DNA from: Chloroflexota bacterium
GTDB lineage: Bacteria > Chloroflexota > Dormibacteria > Dormibacterales > Dormibacteraceae
Assembly: GCA_005888075.1 (NCBI GenBank)
Contig: VBKD01000072.1
Span: forward strand, 1 to 15,136
Reading direction: 5' to 3'
Length of the DNA stretch: 15,136 bases
In this document: positions 13,271 to 15,136 of the stretch, in pieces
Position numbering within the stretch: position 1 is the first letter of the stretch
Layout: each line of letters starts with the position of its first letter
Position numbers and translations under genes: made by a program
Notes under the pieces: generated by a model
What the model was told of the DNA's origin: nothing
What the model saw: only the letters and a program-made list of their open reading frames with translations
Databases searched by the model: none

Positions 13271-13677
13271 AGTATCCGCTGCGAGTGGTCAGCGTCGAAC
13301 GAAGCCTCTTCGAAGGCGAGGTCGAGTTCATGATCGCCAACGGCGCCGAGGGAGAGCTTGGCATCCTGGCGCGCCATGCGCCGCTCATGACCATTCTCAA
13401 ACCCGGCGCGCTTCGGATTCAGGAAACGTATGGCGGGGCCGAGCAGGTGCTGTTCGTAGGCGGCGGATTCCTCGAAGTGTTACCCGAGCGCGTCACAGTA
13501 CTTGCCGATGTCGCTGAGCATGCCGACGAGATCTCGCTCGAGGCTGCCGAAGAGGCACGGCGCCGCGCGCAGGAGAAGCTGGCCGGCACGCTCACCGCGG
13601 CCGAGGAGACCGAGTTCCAGAACGCGTTGGCCAACGCGGAGGCGCGCCTCCGCCTCGCGCGGGCACGCCGCGGCTAG
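13267..13677 (+). CDS. atpC: F-type ATP synthase subunit epsilon
   Basis: Epsilon binds the foot of gamma and regulates ATP hydrolysis. The 136-residue protein has the N-terminal beta-sandwich with GELGILARHAPLMTILKPG at 29-47 (the family's LGILPGHAPL box, here with AR in place of PG) and a C-terminal Ala/Glu/Arg-rich helical pair from about 88. ATG 13267 shares ATGA with atpD. It is the last gene of the ATP synthase operon and ends 37 nt before murA. Confidence 0.95.
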   Translation: MKYPLRVVSVERSLFEGEVEFMIANGAEGELGILARHAPLMTILKPGALRIQETYGGAEQVLFVGGGFLEVLPERVTVLADVAEHADEISLEAAEEARRRAQEKLAGTLTAAEETEFQNALANAEARLRLARARRG

Positions 13678-13705
13678 CGACAAGCTTCCCTCCTCACGGT
13701 ACGTT
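13677..13705 (+). promoter_or_regulatory. Candidate murA promoter
   Basis: GCGACA (13677-13682) and TACGTT (13700-13705) are separated by 17 bp and match the TTGACA and TANNNT patterns in part. The start point would fall at about 13712, 3 nt before the GTG of murA. No Shine-Dalgarno is visible before murA, which agrees with a leaderless or nearly leaderless transcript. Short motifs like this can occur by chance. Confidence 0.3.
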
Positions 13706-13714
13706 TACGGACTA

Positions 13715-15031
13715 GTGAAGGCGAAAACGCCAGGGCGGGATCGGGCGCTGCGCATCATAGGCGGGGCCAAGCTGGCCGGCGACATATGTGTCAGCGGATC
13801 GAAGAACGCGGCGCTTCCCGAGATGGCCGCGGCCCTGCTGACCCCGCGGCCGGTGATCTTGCACAACGTGCCAAGAGTGGCCGACACGGCGTTGATGTCC
13901 GAGATCCTCACGCTGCTGGGCGGCACCTCCGAGGGCGAGGGGACCGTCGCCCTCGACATGGGCCGGGCGAAACAAAGCGACATCCCCGACGAGCTCGGCG
14001 GCCGCATGCGGGCGACCATCGTTCTGCTCGGCGCGCTGCTCGGCCGTTTCGGACGAGCTCGCGTGCCGAGGCCGGGCGGCGATGACATCGGCGCAAGGCG
14101 CGTGGAGCAGCACCTGCGAGGCATGCGACAGATGGGCGCGCAGATCACGGAGACCGAATCCGAGATCGTCGCCGAAGGACGCCTGCGAGGGGACCGCATC
14201 GTGTTCGATCTGCCGACCGTCACCGGCACCGAGAACATCCTGCTCGCCGCGGTGCTGGCCGAAGGCCGCACCGAGATCTTCAACGCGGCGCGCGAGCCGC
14301 ATGTGCAGGACCTGTGCCGGCTGCTCAGCAAGATGGGCGCGCGGATCGATGGCATCGGCACGGAGAGCCTGGTCGTCGATGGTGTGCCGGAGCTGAAGGG
14401 CGCGGAACACACGGTCATCGCGGACTACCTCGAGGCCGGCACCTACGCGATCGCGGTCGCGGCCGCGGGCGGCGAGCTGCGGATCGACTGCAGCAGGCCC
14501 GAAGAGCTCCAGGTGCTGCTGCTCAAGCTCGAACAGGCAGGCGCCGGCGTCGAGGTCGGCGAAGGATGGTTCCGCGTCGTGCGTTCGCAAGGTGCCCGCC
14601 TGAATCCGATCGACATGTCGACCTGGACCTACCCGGGTTTCCCGACCGACCTGCAGGCCCAGTACATGGCGCTCATGACCCAGGCCGATGGGGACTGCGT
14701 CATCTCGGAGTACGTCCACGAGAACCGCTTCCAGCACGTGCGCGAGCTGGCGAAGATGGGAGCGACGATCGCCGTGGAGGGACGGCTGCACGCGTTGGTG
14801 AAGGGACCGTGCCACTTGCGTGGTACCGAGGTCGCCATTCCTGACATCCGCTCCGGTGCCGCCCTGATCATTGCCGCGCTGTGCGCGGAGGGCGACACCC
14901 TGCTGCGCAACGCGTGGCACGTCGAGCGCGGCTACGAGGACCTTGCCGGCAAGCTCATGTCGGTGGGCGCGCGCGTCAGCAGCGTCACCGTCGATTCGCA
15001 AACAGTCGGGTCGGGTTCCTCCTACGAGTAA
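13715..15031 (+). CDS. murA: UDP-N-acetylglucosamine 1-carboxyvinyltransferase, Cys-to-Asp active-site form
   Basis: MurA transfers enolpyruvate from PEP to UDP-GlcNAc, the first committed step of peptidoglycan synthesis. I use GTG 13715 (438 residues) because the typical start LRIIGGAKLAG follows 11 residues later; the frame extends further upstream but only inside atpC. K30-N31 in SGSKNAALP match the catalytic Lys-Asn. The loop residue that is Cys115 in E. coli is D123 here (VPRPGGDDIGAR, codon GAT 14081-14083). The catalytic Asp is kept in FPTDLQAQ, as is the DIRSGAALIIAAL segment with the PEP-binding Arg. Asp at this loop position is known from Mycobacterium and Chlamydia and makes the enzyme insensitive to fosfomycin. 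The stop abuts the TTG start of mreB. Confidence 0.95.
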   Translation: MKAKTPGRDRALRIIGGAKLAGDICVSGSKNAALPEMAAALLTPRPVILHNVPRVADTALMSEILTLLGGTSEGEGTVALDMGRAKQSDIPDELGGRMRATIVLLGALLGRFGRARVPRPGGDDIGARRVEQHLRGMRQMGAQITETESEIVAEGRLRGDRIVFDLPTVTGTENILLAAVLAEGRTEIFNAAREPHVQDLCRLLSKMGARIDGIGTESLVVDGVPELKGAEHTVIADYLEAGTYAIAVAAAGGELRIDCSRPEELQVLLLKLEQAGAGVEVGEGWFRVVRSQGARLNPIDMSTWTYPGFPTDLQAQYMALMTQADGDCVISEYVHENRFQHVRELAKMGATIAVEGRLHALVKGPCHLRGTEVAIPDIRSGAALIIAALCAEGDTLLRNAWHVERGYEDLAGKLMSVGARVSSVTVDSQTVGSGSSYE

Positions 15032-15136
15032 TTGCTCGCCAAGAAGATAGGGATCGATCTCGGCACCTCGAGGGTGCGGATCCACGTCAAGGGCGAAGGC
15101 ATCGTCGTCGACGAGCCGTCCATGGTCGCGCTCGAC
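15032..15136 (+). CDS. mreB: Rod shape-determining protein MreB (3' truncated)
   Basis: The first 35 codons are present. TTG 15032 directly follows the murA stop and gives LLAKKIGIDLGTSRVRIHVKG, then GEGIVVDEPSMVALD. This is the actin-fold N-terminus of MreB: IGIDLGT is the phosphate-1 loop, and KGxGIVxxEPSxVA is a family hallmark. MreB polymerises under the membrane and directs lateral wall synthesis. Where most MreB proteins have GTxNxLVY this one has GTSRVRIH. The murA-mreB pairing groups a wall precursor enzyme with the shape cytoskeleton. The rest lies beyond the window. Confidence 0.88.
   Translation, partial: MLAKKIGIDLGTSRVRIHVKGEGIVVDEPSMVALD

Noticed and set aside
13712..15085. Minus-strand open frame of 457 codons opposite murA
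   Set aside because: Antisense shadow of murA; no motif or ribosome-binding site.

Overview
This 15.1 kb window comes from a high-GC bacterium with dense, housekeeping-type gene content. Every gene I can support is on the + strand. The organism looks like a member of the Chloroflexota/Dormibacterota-Actinomycetota side of the bacterial tree. I infer this from the gene order (rpmE, DUF1385/YqhQ family, prfA, prmC, TsaC-type gene, glyA, WecA/TagO-like, atp operon, murA, mreB), the frequent GTG and TTG starts and the protein flavour. No rRNA is present to settle it.

Layout. Positions 2-142 hold the last codons of a membrane protein. Positions 164-3814 form a translation-related block: ribosomal protein L31, a DUF1385 membrane protein, release factor RF1 (prfA), its glutamine methyltransferase (prmC) and a threonylcarbamoyl-AMP synthase. 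Positions 3815-4039 are the largest gap (225 bp) and are packed with inverted repeats. glyA (4040-5314) and a polyprenyl-phosphate sugar-1-phosphate transferase (5316-6428) follow. A complete F-type ATP synthase operon runs from 6442 to 13677 in the order atpZ-I-B-E-F-H-A-G-D-C, that is, F0 assembly factors, a, c, b, delta, alpha, gamma, beta, epsilon. The c subunit looks proton-type. murA (13715-15031) and the first 35 codons of mreB (15032-15136) open a cell-wall/shape block.

The unusual element is a dispersed palindromic repeat. It consists of CCCCACCC, then a short GC hairpin with a TTC loop, then an invariant 8-bp stem ACCTCCCC/GGGGAGGT with a variable loop. It occurs at 431-475, 3875-3915, 3966-4012 (inverted) and 10731-10775. 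Between different copies the first stem changes sequence while pairing is kept. At 10753-10928 the second hairpin is amplified into four copies with an exact 51-bp period, lodged between atpA and atpG inside the ATP synthase operon. There it preserves an open frame of 70 codons that overlaps the atpA stop and ends 3 nt before atpG, and its last arm supplies the only visible Shine-Dalgarno sequence for atpG. At 431-475 a copy sits exactly where the conserved N-terminus of the DUF1385 protein should be encoded.

Other points of interest are a MurA with Asp in place of the fosfomycin-target Cys, a Phe in the alpha-subunit P-loop, a Thr in the beta-subunit P-loop, and a serine hydroxymethyltransferase with Gln in place of the His before the PLP lysine. 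No tRNA, rRNA, CRISPR array, transposase or phage gene was seen.
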